Assembly: GCF_902833225.1 (NCBI RefSeq)
Contig: NZ_CADFEI010000023.1
Coordinates: 62,001-126,000, forward strand
Origin: Burkholderia sp. BCC1644
GTDB lineage: Bacteria > Pseudomonadota > Gammaproteobacteria > Burkholderiales > Burkholderiaceae
DNA: 64,000 nt
Direction of reading: 5' to 3'
The position numbers and the translations under genes were made by a program. Each line of letters opens with the position of its first letter. Position 1 is the first letter of the stretch. Shown here piece after piece: positions 1 to 8,460 of this stretch. The notes beneath the pieces are model-generated. The model worked only from the letters and a program-made list of their open reading frames with translations, searched no databases and had not been told where the DNA came from.

Positions 1-64
1 ACGAGCTTGTTTGGTTTTAAACGCAGTCGTCATAATGAGCACGCCTTTGATCGGAGGAGACACA

Positions 65-796
65 ATGAAACGAAAACTGGCCATTACGGGGGCCGCAGCG
101 CTCGCATTCACGTTTGCGGGCGGTACGGCACATGCACAATCCGCAGGTGATTTCTACGTCAGCACCGGCTGGCTGCACCTTGCACCGCAGGACAGCAGCG
201 ACCCGCTGTTCGTCTACGGCGTAGGCGGCACGCCCATCAACCAGTCGGTTCCCAACACCGGTGCCGGCATCAGTGACGCCGACACGCTCGCGCTGGCGAC
301 CGGTTACTTCGTGACCGACCACATCGCCACCGAGTTCATCGCCGGCATCCCGCCGAAGTTCGACATCACCGGCAAGGGCCAGTTCTCGAATTTCGGTACG
401 CTCGGCCGCGCGTACCAGTGGAGCCCCGCGCTCCTCCTCAAGTACTACTTCAACGACGCCAACGCGAAGTTCCGTCCGTATGTCGGCGTCGGCGCAACGT
501 ATATCTGGTTTACCGGCGCGAAGATCACGAACAGCGCGTTCGAGAACGGCGTGCTCGGCGGCCCGACCAGTGCGCAGACCAGCAACCAGTGGGCGCCCGT
601 GTTCAACGCCGGCTTCACGTACAACTTCACGAAGCACTGGTTCGCCGGCTTCTCGATGTCGTACATCCCGGTCAGCGTGACCGCGACCTTCACCACGGCC
701 CGCCGGACGCAGGTCGGGACGCTGACGGAAACGTCGAAGGCCCATATCTCGCTGAACCCGATCGTGACGTACCTCAACGTCGGCTACCGCTTCTAA
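65..796 (+). CDS. ompW: OmpW family outer membrane protein
   Basis: This 243-aa protein should form a small eight-stranded beta-barrel in the outer membrane; OmpW proteins let small hydrophobic compounds cross. A signal peptide covers about residues 1-25 (basic MKRK start, hydrophobic core, AHA before the mature SAGDFYVSTGW). The C-terminus NVGYRF ends in the aromatic residue recognised by the BAM machinery. The frame is open upstream to 11, but the ATG at 65 is preceded by GGAGG at 53-57 and begins the signal peptide, so 65 is chosen. It stands alone, followed by a hairpin terminator and a convergent ugp operon. The transported substrate cannot be told from sequence. Confidence 0.9.
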   Translation: MKRKLAITGAAALAFTFAGGTAHAQSAGDFYVSTGWLHLAPQDSSDPLFVYGVGGTPINQSVPNTGAGISDADTLALATGYFVTDHIATEFIAGIPPKFDITGKGQFSNFGTLGRAYQWSPALLLKYYFNDANAKFRPYVGVGATYIWFTGAKITNSAFENGVLGGPTSAQTSNQWAPVFNAGFTYNFTKHWFAGFSMSYIPVSVTATFTTARRTQVGTLTETSKAHISLNPIVTYLNVGYRF

Positions 797-878
797 GCGT
801 AGTCGAATATTTGGGGAATGGTTAATCCTGCTGCAATTTGTAGCGGATTTTTCCAGACGTAACGTCTCCACGATGCAA

Positions 879-917
879 AACGCCCCGGCGGAAAACCCGT
901 CGGGGCGTTGTTTTTTC
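879..917 (+). terminator. Intrinsic terminator of ompW
   Basis: A 9-bp perfect stem (AACGCCCCG / CGGGGCGTT) with a 13-nt loop is followed by a run of T at 911-916. It lies 82 bp after the ompW stop and faces plus-strand transcription. The convergent ugpQ ends at 966. Confidence 0.85.
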
Positions 918-965
918 GCATCAGGGACATTCCCGAACGGGCCCCTCCGGGCGATGCCGTGATCG

Positions 966-1736
966 CTAGACGACGGCGATGTCGTCCAGCGCATCGGGGG
1001 CGATCAGGTCGATCCGGTCCGTGCAGACCGCATCGACGCCCCAGCGTGCGAGTTCGCGCGCCCGTTCGAGGTCGTTCACCGTGTAAACCAGGATGCGCAA
1101 CCCTGCCGCCTTGATCGCGCGCACGAGCGGTTCGTCGAGCCGTTTGTGGTCTGCATGCAACGATACGCAGCCGAGCGCGCCGACGACCTGCGCATGCCAG
1201 TCGTCCGGCACGGCTTCGTAGAGCATCCCGCGCGGCAGCGCCGGCACGGTCGCGCGCGCCTGCTGCAGCGCATCGAACGAGAACGACGACAGTAGCGGCG
1301 GCACCGCCGCATCGCGCCAGTACGCGGCCGCGTCGGCCGCCACGCGCTGCCCGGTCTCGCGCTCGCGCCCCGGGCACGGCTTGATCTCGACATTCGCGGC
1401 CAGCCCGTGCGCGATGCAGCGCGCCGCGGCCGCCTCGAGCGTCGGCATCCGCTCGCCCGCGAACCGCGCGTCGAGCCACGCGCCCGCGTCGAGCGCGGCC
1501 AGCGCCGCATAGCGCATGCCGGCCGCCGCACCCTGGCCGTTCGACGTCCGGTCGACCGTGTCGTCGTGCAGCAGGAACGTCACGTCGTCGGCCGACAGCT
1601 TCGCGTCGAACTCGACCATCCGGTGCCCGCGGCGCGCGCCCTCGTCCAGCGCGGCGAGCGTGTTCTCCGGCGCGAGCGTGCCGCCGCCGCGATGGGCGAC
1701 GACGCGCGGATAGGGCCAGTCGGTGCGAAGGGTCAT
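966..1736 (-). CDS. ugpQ: Glycerophosphodiester phosphodiesterase UgpQ
   Basis: A 256-aa cytoplasmic GDPD-family enzyme that hydrolyses glycerophosphodiesters to sn-glycerol-3-phosphate and an alcohol. The family's catalytic pattern is visible: HRG at about residue 15, E-N at 24-25, D-A-K at 44-46 and HDD at 57-59. The frame extends to 1775, but that would overlap the ugpC stop. The ATG at 1736 gives the normal N-terminus, 28 bp after ugpC, with only a weak purine-rich ribosome binding site. As the last gene of ugpBAECQ it would process the diesters the transporter brings in. Confidence 0.9.
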   Translation of the reverse strand: MTLRTDWPYPRVVAHRGGGTLAPENTLAALDEGARRGHRMVEFDAKLSADDVTFLLHDDTVDRTSNGQGAAAGMRYAALAALDAGAWLDARFAGERMPTLEAAAARCIAHGLAANVEIKPCPGRERETGQRVAADAAAYWRDAAVPPLLSSFSFDALQQARATVPALPRGMLYEAVPDDWHAQVVGALGCVSLHADHKRLDEPLVRAIKAAGLRILVYTVNDLERARELARWGVDAVCTDRIDLIAPDALDDIAVV

Positions 1737-1764
1737 CGTCGGTCTCTCGGCTAGTGCAGCAGGC

Positions 1765-2850
1765 TCAACCGGCACGCTTGCCGGTCTCGGGATCGAAGAA
1801 ATGCAGCCGGTGAGCAGGCAGCGCGGCCGCGAGCGCCGTGCCGCGCGCGGGACGGTCCGCGTGCGGCAGGCGCACCGCGACGTCGTGATTGCCCCAGCGG
1901 CCGTGCGCGAGATTGTCCGCGCCGAGCAGCTCGCACGAGTCGACCGGCAGCGTCGCCTGCGCGACGCCCGGCTGCGGCGTCATGTGCTCGGGACGCACGC
2001 CCAGCACCCAGTCGCGCCCCGTGGCGATCTCGGCTCCGATGCCGGGTGCGCCGGCAACCGGCAGCGCGGGGCCGCCGCCCGCGACCGTGAAGGTCGCGCC
2101 GTCTTCCGACAGCCGGCCGTGCATCAGGTTCATCGCCGGCGAGCCGATGAAGCCCGCGACGAACACCGTCGCCGGCTTCTCGTACACGTCGACCGGCGCG
2201 CCGATCTGCTCCGCGTAGCCACGGTTCATCACGATCACGCGTTGCGCGAGCGTCATCGCCTCGATCTGGTCGTGCGTCACGTAGACGCTCGTCGTCGCGA
2301 GCCGCGCATGCAGCCGCTGGATCTCGAGCCGCATCTGCACGCGCAGCTTCGCGTCGAGGTTCGACAACGGTTCGTCGAACAGGAACACCGACGGCTCGCG
2401 CACGATCGCGCGCCCCATCGCGACGCGCTGCCGCTGGCCGCCCGACAGCTCGCGCGGCCGCCGCGCAAGCAGCGGCTCCAGCTCGAGGATCTTCGCGGCC
2501 GCGGCCACTCGCGAATCGATCGTCGCACGCTCGATCCCGCGGATCTTCAGCCCGTAGCCCATGTTCTGCGCGACCGTCATGTGCGGATACAGCGCATAGT
2601 TCTGGAACACCATCGCGATGTCGCGATCCTTCGGCTCCAGCGTGTTGACGACACGCTCGCCGATCGCGATCTCGCCGTCCGATACGGACTCCAGCCCCGC
2701 GATCATCCGCAGCAACGTCGACTTGCCGCAGCCCGACGGGCCGACCAGCACGATGAATTCGCCGTCGGCGATCTCCACGTCGATGCCATGCAGCACGTGC
2801 TGCTTGCCGTCGTAGGATTTCCTGACGCCCTTCAAGCTCAGCGCAGCCAT
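1765..2850 (-). CDS. ugpC: sn-glycerol-3-phosphate ABC transporter ATPase UgpC
   Basis: This 361-aa ATP-binding subunit of the CUT1/MalK type powers glycerol-3-phosphate uptake. Visible motifs are Walker A GPSGCGKST (about 37-45), the Q-loop (VFQNYALYPH), the signature LSGGQ (135-139), Walker B VFLFDEP (155-161) and the H-loop (VTHD). A C-terminal TOBE-type domain of about 120 residues contains VLGVRPEHM. It lies 32 bp after ugpE. A purine-rich AGAAGGACCAGG precedes the ATG. A homologous sugar importer ATPase cannot be excluded on this subunit alone, but the linked ugpQ supports glycerophosphate. Confidence 0.93.
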   Translation of the reverse strand: MAALSLKGVRKSYDGKQHVLHGIDVEIADGEFIVLVGPSGCGKSTLLRMIAGLESVSDGEIAIGERVVNTLEPKDRDIAMVFQNYALYPHMTVAQNMGYGLKIRGIERATIDSRVAAAAKILELEPLLARRPRELSGGQRQRVAMGRAIVREPSVFLFDEPLSNLDAKLRVQMRLEIQRLHARLATTSVYVTHDQIEAMTLAQRVIVMNRGYAEQIGAPVDVYEKPATVFVAGFIGSPAMNLMHGRLSEDGATFTVAGGGPALPVAGAPGIGAEIATGRDWVLGVRPEHMTPQPGVAQATLPVDSCELLGADNLAHGRWGNHDVAVRLPHADRPARGTALAAALPAHRLHFFDPETGKRAG

Positions 2851-2882
2851 ACCTGGTCCTTCTCCCGGTTACCGTCCATGGT

Positions 2883-3728
2883 TCATTTCTCGGAATCGAC
2901 GAGGCCGCGCACGAACCAGCGCTGCATCGCCAGCACGACGACGAGCGGCGGGATCATCGCCAGCAGCGTCGCCGCCATCACGTATTGCCATTCGGTCGCG
3001 GCGTCGCCGCTCGCGATCATCGTCTTGATGCCCACCACCGCCGTCGACAGCGACGCTTCCGTCGTGATCAGGATCGGCCACAGATACTGGTTCCAGCCGT
3101 AGATGAACGTGATCACGAACAGCGCCGCGATACTCGTCTTCGACAGCGGCAGCACGACGTCCCAGAAGAAGCGCAGCGCCCCGGCGCCGTCGATGCGCGC
3201 GGCATCCATCAGCTCGTCGGGCAGCGTCATGAAGAACTGACGGAACAGGAACGTCGCGGTCGCCGAGGCGATCAGCGGCATCGTGAGCCCGGCGTACGTG
3301 TTCGTCAGGTGCAGCGTCGACACGACCTGCACGGTCGGAAAGATCCGCACTTCCACCGGCAGCATCAGCGTGATGAAGATCAGCCAGAACGCCGTGTTGC
3401 GAAACGGAAAGCGGAAGTAGACGATCGCGTACGCGGACAGGATCGACACCGCGATCTTGCCGACCGCGATGCCGAGCGCCATCGCGAAGCTGTTCACGAG
3501 CAGCCGGCCGAACGGCGCCGTCGTGCCGCCGCTGCCGTGCCCCCAGATGTACGCGATGTTCTCGAACAGGTGCGTGCTCGGCACGAGCGACAGCGGCACC
3601 GTGAACACCTCCTGCGCGTTCATCGTCGCCGCGCAGAACGCGACGTAGACGGGGAACACGATCAGCACGACGCCCGCGATCAGCACCGCGTGGCAGAACA
3701 GGTCGAAGCCCTTGCGATTTTCGATCAT
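2883..3728 (-). CDS. ugpE: sn-glycerol-3-phosphate ABC transporter permease UgpE
   Basis: A 281-aa inner-membrane permease with six predicted membrane segments; the first is about residues 14-32. The EAA loop that docks on UgpC is visible (DELMDAARIDGAGALRFF). The length equals that of the E. coli protein. The frame stays open far upstream to 4523, but the ATG at 3728 overlaps the ugpA stop in an ATGA arrangement, which fixes the start and implies translational coupling. It pairs with UgpA to form the channel. Confidence 0.93.
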   Translation of the reverse strand: MIENRKGFDLFCHAVLIAGVVLIVFPVYVAFCAATMNAQEVFTVPLSLVPSTHLFENIAYIWGHGSGGTTAPFGRLLVNSFAMALGIAVGKIAVSILSAYAIVYFRFPFRNTAFWLIFITLMLPVEVRIFPTVQVVSTLHLTNTYAGLTMPLIASATATFLFRQFFMTLPDELMDAARIDGAGALRFFWDVVLPLSKTSIAALFVITFIYGWNQYLWPILITTEASLSTAVVGIKTMIASGDAATEWQYVMAATLLAMIPPLVVVLAMQRWFVRGLVDSEK

Positions 3729-4609
3729 GCGTATTGCACCCTGCGTTCGACGAAGCGGAACTGGATCACCGTGAGCCCGACGACAATGATCATCAGCACG
3801 ACCGACTGCGCGCCCGAGCTGCCGATGTCGAGCCCCTGGAAGCCCTCCGCGAAGATCTTGTAGATCAGCGTCTTCGTGCTTTGCGCCGGGCCGCCGCCGG
3901 TGGCCGCGTCGATCACCGGGAACGTGTCGAAGAACGCGTAGACGAGGTTCACGACCAGCAGGAAGAAACTGGTGGGCGACAGCAGCGGCAGCGCGATGTT
4001 GAAGAAGCGCCGCACCGGCCCGGCGCCGTCGATCGCCGCCGCCTCGATCAACGAGCGCGGGATCGCCTGCAGGCCCGCGTAGAAGAACAGGAAGTTGTAG
4101 CTCACCTGCTTCCACACCGATGCCAGCACGACGAGAAACATCGCCTGCCCGCCGTTCAGCGCGTGGTTCCACACGATGCCGCCCTTCGCCAGCGCGTAGG
4201 TAATCAGGCCGATGCTCGGGTTGAACAGGAACGCCCACAGCACGGCCGCGATCGTCGGAGCAACCGCGTACGGCCAGATCAGCAGCGTGCGGTACACGCG
4301 CGCGCCGCGGGTCACGCGATCGGCGCACGCGGCGAGCAGCAGCGACACGACGAGCCCGCTCACCGTGACGAGCCCGCTGAACACGAGCGTCGTGCGAAAC
4401 GAATCGAGATAGAGCGGATCGGCGAACAGGTGCGTGAAGTTCGCGAAGCCGACGAATTCGCTCGATGTGCCGAACGCGTCCTGCATCTGCGTCGACTGCC
4501 ACAGCGCGACGCCGGCCGGCCACAGGAAGAACACGGCGGTGATCGCGAGCTGCGGCGCGATCAGCAGGTACGGCACCAGGCTCGTACCGAAACGGGAACG
4601 GGATTGCAT
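3725..4609 (-). CDS. ugpA: sn-glycerol-3-phosphate ABC transporter permease UgpA
   Basis: A 294-aa inner-membrane permease of the MalF/UgpA type. About six hydrophobic segments are visible, starting with LLIAPQLAITAVFFLWPAG near residues 15-33. The EAA loop (RSLIEAAAIDGAGPVRRFF) lies in the last third. Its stop overlaps the ugpE start by 4 bp, so the two permeases are likely made in equal amounts. A 96-bp spacer with a strong hairpin separates it from ugpB. Confidence 0.93.
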   Translation of the reverse strand: MQSRSRFGTSLVPYLLIAPQLAITAVFFLWPAGVALWQSTQMQDAFGTSSEFVGFANFTHLFADPLYLDSFRTTLVFSGLVTVSGLVVSLLLAACADRVTRGARVYRTLLIWPYAVAPTIAAVLWAFLFNPSIGLITYALAKGGIVWNHALNGGQAMFLVVLASVWKQVSYNFLFFYAGLQAIPRSLIEAAAIDGAGPVRRFFNIALPLLSPTSFFLLVVNLVYAFFDTFPVIDAATGGGPAQSTKTLIYKIFAEGFQGLDIGSSGAQSVVLMIIVVGLTVIQFRFVERRVQYA

Positions 4610-4647
4610 CGCGGATATCCGGTCAGGCGAAACGGAAAGGAAACCGC

Positions 4648-4689
4648 GCCGCCGGCCGGTACGCGCTCGCGCGCGATGCCGCCGGCGGC
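4648..4689 (-). other. GC-rich hairpin between ugpB and ugpA
   Basis: A 9-bp perfect inverted repeat (GCCGCCGGC / GCCGGCGGC) lies between the ugpB stop and the ugpA start, without a T run. Such structures after binding-protein genes often protect the upstream mRNA and give excess binding protein over permeases. That role is inferred here. Confidence 0.5.
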
Positions 4690-4705
4690 ACGAAGCGATG
4701 CGTGC

Positions 4706-6040
4706 TCAGCCGCCCGACTTCTCGAAGCGGCGCAGCAGTTCGTCACCACGCGACGCGGCCGAATCGAGCGCGTCCTTCGGCGACTTCTTCTGCGCCCAGA
4801 CCTGCTCGAACTCCTCGTCGACGACCGTGCGGATCTGCGGCATGTTGCCCAGGCGCAGCCCCTTCGTGTACGGCAGCGGCGGCTTGTTCAGCATCTGCTT
4901 GATCGCGGTTTCGGCGCTCGGGTTCTTCGCGTAGAAGCCCTGTTCGCGCGTCAGGTCGTACGCCGCCTTGGTGACCGGCAGGTAGCCCGTGTCCTGGTGC
5001 CACTTCGCGGCGACGGCCGGCGAAGCGAGGTACGCGAGGAATTTCGCGACGCCCTTGTAGGTCGCCGGATCCTTGCCGGCCAGCACCCACAGGCTCGCGC
5101 CACCGATGATCGCGTTCTGCGGTGCGCCCTTCACGTTCGCGTCGTACGGCATCATGCCGGTGCCGTAGCTGAACTTCGCGAACTTCTGCACGTTCGCGAG
5201 CGCGCCCGACGACGTCGTCATGATCCCGCAGTCGCCGCTGTAGAACTTCGCCGACGCCTCATCCTTGCGCCCCGCGTACGTGAACGTGCCGTCCTTCGCC
5301 ATCTGCTGCAGGAACGAGACGTGCGCGATCTGCTGCGGCTTGTTGAATTCGAGCACCGCGTCGGTGCCGTCGAAGCCGTTGTTGCGGCTCGCGAACGGCA
5401 GCCCGTGCCACGCGCTGTAGTTCTCGAGCTGGATCCAGCCCTGCCAGCCGGTCGTGAAGCCGCATGCCATCCCCGACTTGCGCAGCTTCTCGGCATCGGC
5501 CTTCACGTCGGCCCACGTCTTCGGCGGCTGGTTCGGATCGAGGCCGGCCTTCTTGAACGCATCCTTGTTGTAGTACAGCACCGGCGTCGAGCTGTTGAAC
5601 GGCATCGACACGAGATGGCCCGTCTTCGCATCGCTGTAGTAGCTCGCGATGGTCGGCACGAATGCCTTTTCGTCGAGCGGCACGCCGGCCTGCTTGAACA
5701 CGTCGGAGACCGGCACGACGGCCTTCTTCGCCTGCATCATCGTGGCCGTGCCGACTTCGTAGACCTGGAGGATCGCCGGCGCGTTGCCGCTGCGATACGC
5801 GGCGATGCCGGCCGCGAGCGCCTGGTCGTAAGTGCCCTTGAAGACCGGCACGATCTTGTAGTCGCTTTGCGACGCGTTGAACTGGTCGGCGATCGCATTG
5901 ACCCGCTCGCCGAGCGCGGCCTCCATCGCATGCCAGAACTGAATTTCCGTCGCGGCGAGCGCCACGTGCTGTACCCCGAACATCAGCGCGCCGCCGAGCG
6001 CGATCGAACGAACCAGTGTCCCCGCAGGCTTCTTCTTCAT
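4706..6040 (-). CDS. ugpB: Glycerol-3-phosphate periplasmic binding protein UgpB
   Basis: A 444-aa periplasmic solute-binding protein that delivers glycerol-3-phosphate or glycerophosphodiesters to UgpAE. The signal peptide spans about residues 1-29 (MKKKPAG, hydrophobic core, then ALAATEIQFWHAM). The mature start ATEIQFWHAM and a closing C-terminal helix fit the extracellular solute-binding family 1. GGAGAGAG lies just before the ATG. It is the first gene of the operon. The upstream region carries a LacI-type palindrome and a degenerate Pho-box-like sequence. Confidence 0.92.
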   Translation of the reverse strand: MKKKPAGTLVRSIALGGALMFGVQHVALAATEIQFWHAMEAALGERVNAIADQFNASQSDYKIVPVFKGTYDQALAAGIAAYRSGNAPAILQVYEVGTATMMQAKKAVVPVSDVFKQAGVPLDEKAFVPTIASYYSDAKTGHLVSMPFNSSTPVLYYNKDAFKKAGLDPNQPPKTWADVKADAEKLRKSGMACGFTTGWQGWIQLENYSAWHGLPFASRNNGFDGTDAVLEFNKPQQIAHVSFLQQMAKDGTFTYAGRKDEASAKFYSGDCGIMTTSSGALANVQKFAKFSYGTGMMPYDANVKGAPQNAIIGGASLWVLAGKDPATYKGVAKFLAYLASPAVAAKWHQDTGYLPVTKAAYDLTREQGFYAKNPSAETAIKQMLNKPPLPYTKGLRLGNMPQIRTVVDEEFEQVWAQKKSPKDALDSAASRGDELLRRFEKSGG

Positions 6041-6054
6041 CGACCTCTCTCCTA

Positions 6055-6068
6055 TGAAAACGTTACCA
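6055..6068 (-). promoter_or_regulatory. LacI-family-like operator upstream of ugpB
   Basis: TGAAAACGTTACCA matches the general LacI-family operator pattern TGnAAnCGnTTnCA at 11 of 12 defined positions and is a near-palindrome centred on CG. It ends 14 bp before the ugpB ATG, beside the ribosome binding site, where a bound repressor would block transcription. No LacI-type regulator gene lies in the window. Confidence 0.45.
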
Positions 6069-6112
6069 ACAGCGTGTGCAACATTCCCGTCGCCATTGAA
6101 CCGGCGAAGTCT

Positions 6113-6130
6113 AGTGATCGTTTGTGACAG
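6113..6130 (-). promoter_or_regulatory. Possible degenerate Pho box for the ugp operon
   Basis: On the minus strand the sequence is CTGTCACAAACGATCACT. The first half is a good PhoB half-site (CTGTCAC). The second half (CGATCAC) is weak and spaced 10 rather than 11 nt away. In E. coli ugp is PhoB-controlled, so the location is apt, but the match is partial. It abuts the dgt stop codon. Confidence 0.25.
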
Positions 6131-7339
6131 TCAGTTGTCGCTGATGACGAACAGGCGCTGATATTCCTTCAGCGCGAAGCGGTCGGTCATGCCGGCGATG
6201 TAGTGCGCGACGAGGCGCGGCTGATGGGCCGCGTCGTCGGACTGGTACGGCGGCGGCAGCAGGCGCGGGTCGTCGATGAATGCGTCGAACAGCCCCGTGA
6301 CGACGCGCTGCGCCTTGCTCGCCATGCGCATCACCTTGTAGTGGCGATACAGGTTCTTGAACAGGAAGCGCTTGAGCGCGGCCGCCTGCGCGGCGACCAT
6401 CACGCTGTGAGACACCAGCGGCGGCGCGGCGCGCACGTCGTCGAGCGATGCAGGCGCGACGCGCACGAGGTTGCGCGTCGTCTCGTCGATCAGGTCGACG
6501 ATCAGCGTGTTGATGATGCGGCGCACCGTCTCATGCACGAGACGGCGGCCTTCGAGGTGCGGGAATTCGGCGAGTGCCGCTTCATAGTGGCGCTGCCACA
6601 GCTCGACTTCGGCAAGCTGCTCGATCGTGATCAGGCCGGAACGCAGGCCGTCGTCGACGTCGTGGTTGTTGTACGCGATTTCGTCCGCGATGTTCGCGAG
6701 CTGCGCTTCGAGCGACGGCTGCCGGCCGTGCAGGAAACGCTCGCCGAGCGCGCCGAGCTTGCGCGCATTGTCGCGCGAGCAGTGTTTCAGGATGCCTTCG
6801 CGCGTCTCGAAGCACAGGTTCAGCCCGTTGAACGCGCCGTAGTGCTCCTCGAGCTCGTCGACGACCGCCAGGCTCTGCAGGTTGTGCTCGAAGCCGCCGT
6901 GGTCACGCATGCACGCATTCAGCGCGTCCTGTCCGGCATGGCCAAACGGTGTGTGGCCGAGATCGTGCGCGAGCGAGATCGCTTCGACCAGATCCTCGTT
7001 CAGGCGCAGGTTGCGCGCAACCGAGCGGGCGATCTGCGCGACTTCGAGGCTGTGCGTGAGGCGCGTACGGAACAGGTCGCCTTCGTGATTGACGAAGACC
7101 TGCGTCTTGTATTCGAGCCGGCGGAACGCGGTCGAATGGACGATGCGGTCGCGGTCGCGCTGGAATTCGGTGCGCGCCGCCGGCGGGGTTTCCGGATGGC
7201 GGCGGCCGCGCGACTGCGACGCGTGTGCGGCATACGGAGCGAGATGGGCTTCCAGCGCCGCCAGCGTCGGCGGCTCGGCCACCGGCGCAGCGGATGCGCG
7301 GCTGGCTTCGGGCAGTGTGCTGCTGGATGTCTCGCTCAC
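6131..7339 (-). CDS. dgt: Deoxyguanosinetriphosphate triphosphohydrolase-like protein
   Basis: A 402-aa HD-domain dNTPase that hydrolyses a dNTP to deoxynucleoside and triphosphate, affecting nucleotide pools. HD metal ligands are visible: RTRLTHS (H96), the HD pair in SLAHDLGHTPFGH (about 125-126) and a later conserved D. The length fits the shorter Dgt-like (type 2) subfamily rather than the 505-aa E. coli enzyme. The N-terminal 25 residues are low-complexity. It ends the pilM-to-dgt run, 41 bp after aroB; the pilQ-aroK-aroB-dgt order is familiar in betaproteobacteria. Confidence 0.88.
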   Translation of the reverse strand: MSETSSSTLPEASRASAAPVAEPPTLAALEAHLAPYAAHASQSRGRRHPETPPAARTEFQRDRDRIVHSTAFRRLEYKTQVFVNHEGDLFRTRLTHSLEVAQIARSVARNLRLNEDLVEAISLAHDLGHTPFGHAGQDALNACMRDHGGFEHNLQSLAVVDELEEHYGAFNGLNLCFETREGILKHCSRDNARKLGALGERFLHGRQPSLEAQLANIADEIAYNNHDVDDGLRSGLITIEQLAEVELWQRHYEAALAEFPHLEGRRLVHETVRRIINTLIVDLIDETTRNLVRVAPASLDDVRAAPPLVSHSVMVAAQAAALKRFLFKNLYRHYKVMRMASKAQRVVTGLFDAFIDDPRLLPPPYQSDDAAHQPRLVAHYIAGMTDRFALKEYQRLFVISDN

Positions 7340-7380
7340 GTCTCCTCCATGTCAGGGGCTCCGGGGCATCCGGGCCGCCG

Positions 7381-8460
7381 TTAGCGGGTCGTCTGCGCCA
7401 GTGTAGCGAACACGGCTTCGTCTGGCGCCTCCGTGATCAGCGTATCGCCGAATCGCTTCAGCAGGATGAACTTGATCGCGCCAGCCTCGGCCTTCTTGTC
7501 GACGCGCATCAGGTCCATGTAGCGCGCGTCGCCGAGCGCAGGCCCGCGGGTCGGCAGACGCGCGGCCGCGATCACCGCGTCGAGGCGCTGCCGCGACGCT
7601 TCGTCGAGCAGGCCGAGCCGCGCCGACAGATCACCCGCCATCACCATCCCGCAGCCGACCGCCTCGCCGTGCAGCCACTCGCCGTAGCCGAGCCCGGCCT
7701 CGATCGCGTGGCCGAACGTGTGGCCGAAATTCAGGATTGCGCGCAGGCCGCCTTCACGCTCGTCGGCCGCGACGACGCTCGCCTTGATCTCGCACGAACG
7801 CTTCACCGCGTGCGCGAGCGCGGCCGGGTCGCGACGGTTCAGCGCGTCGACGTTCGCCTCGATCCAGTCGAAGAATGCCGCATCGGCAATCGCGCCGGTC
7901 TTGATGACTTCGGCGACGCCGGCCGCCAGTTCGCGATCGGGCAGCGTCGTCAGCGCGCCGATGTCCGCGATCACGGCCTGCGGCTGGTAGAACGCGCCGA
8001 TCATGTTCTTGCCGAGCGGGTGGTTGATGCCCGTCTTGCCGCCGACCGACGAATCGACCTGCGACAGCAGCGTCGTCGGCACCTGGATGAATGGCACCCC
8101 GCGCATGTAGCACGCGGCGGCAAAGCCCGTCATGTCGCCGATCACGCCGCCGCCGAGCGCGACGAGCGTCGTCTTGCGATCTGCGCGTTCGGTCAGCAGG
8201 CCGTCGAAGATCAGGTTCAGCGTTTCCCAGTTCTTGTACGCCTCGCCGTCCGGCAGCACGACCGTCGAGACGCGCTTGCCGAGCGGCGCAAGCGCCGCGC
8301 GCAGCGCGTCGCCGTAGAGCGGATCGACCGTCGTGTTCGTGACGATCGTGACGGACGAGCCCTTGATGTGAGGCGCGAACAGCTCGGTGCGGCCGATCAG
8401 GCCGGCACCAATGTGAATCGGATAGGCGCGGTCGCCCAGATCGACGTTGACAGTAATCAT
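7381..8460 (-). CDS. aroB: 3-dehydroquinate synthase
   Basis: A 359-aa cytoplasmic enzyme that converts DAHP to 3-dehydroquinate, the second shikimate pathway step, using NAD and a divalent metal. The dinucleotide-binding and active-site block GGGVIGDMTGFAAA is present, followed by PTTLLSQVDSSVGGKTGIN and the metal-binding FGHTFGHAIE. The frame is open to 8673, but the ATG at 8460 overlaps the aroK stop by 4 bp (ATGA) and gives the normal N-terminus MITVNVDLG. It should be translated together with aroK. Confidence 0.96.
   Translation of the reverse strand: MITVNVDLGDRAYPIHIGAGLIGRTELFAPHIKGSSVTIVTNTTVDPLYGDALRAALAPLGKRVSTVVLPDGEAYKNWETLNLIFDGLLTERADRKTTLVALGGGVIGDMTGFAAACYMRGVPFIQVPTTLLSQVDSSVGGKTGINHPLGKNMIGAFYQPQAVIADIGALTTLPDRELAAGVAEVIKTGAIADAAFFDWIEANVDALNRRDPAALAHAVKRSCEIKASVVAADEREGGLRAILNFGHTFGHAIEAGLGYGEWLHGEAVGCGMVMAGDLSARLGLLDEASRQRLDAVIAAARLPTRGPALGDARYMDLMRVDKKAEAGAIKFILLKRFGDTLITEAPDEAVFATLAQTTR

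Noticed and set aside
17..994. A 325-codon minus-strand frame opposite ompW
   Set aside because: Arg/Val/Glu-rich shadow; ompW has a signal peptide, ribosome binding site and terminator.
3729..4523. Long upstream extension of the ugpE frame
   Set aside because: It lies wholly inside ugpA in another frame; the family start is at 3728.
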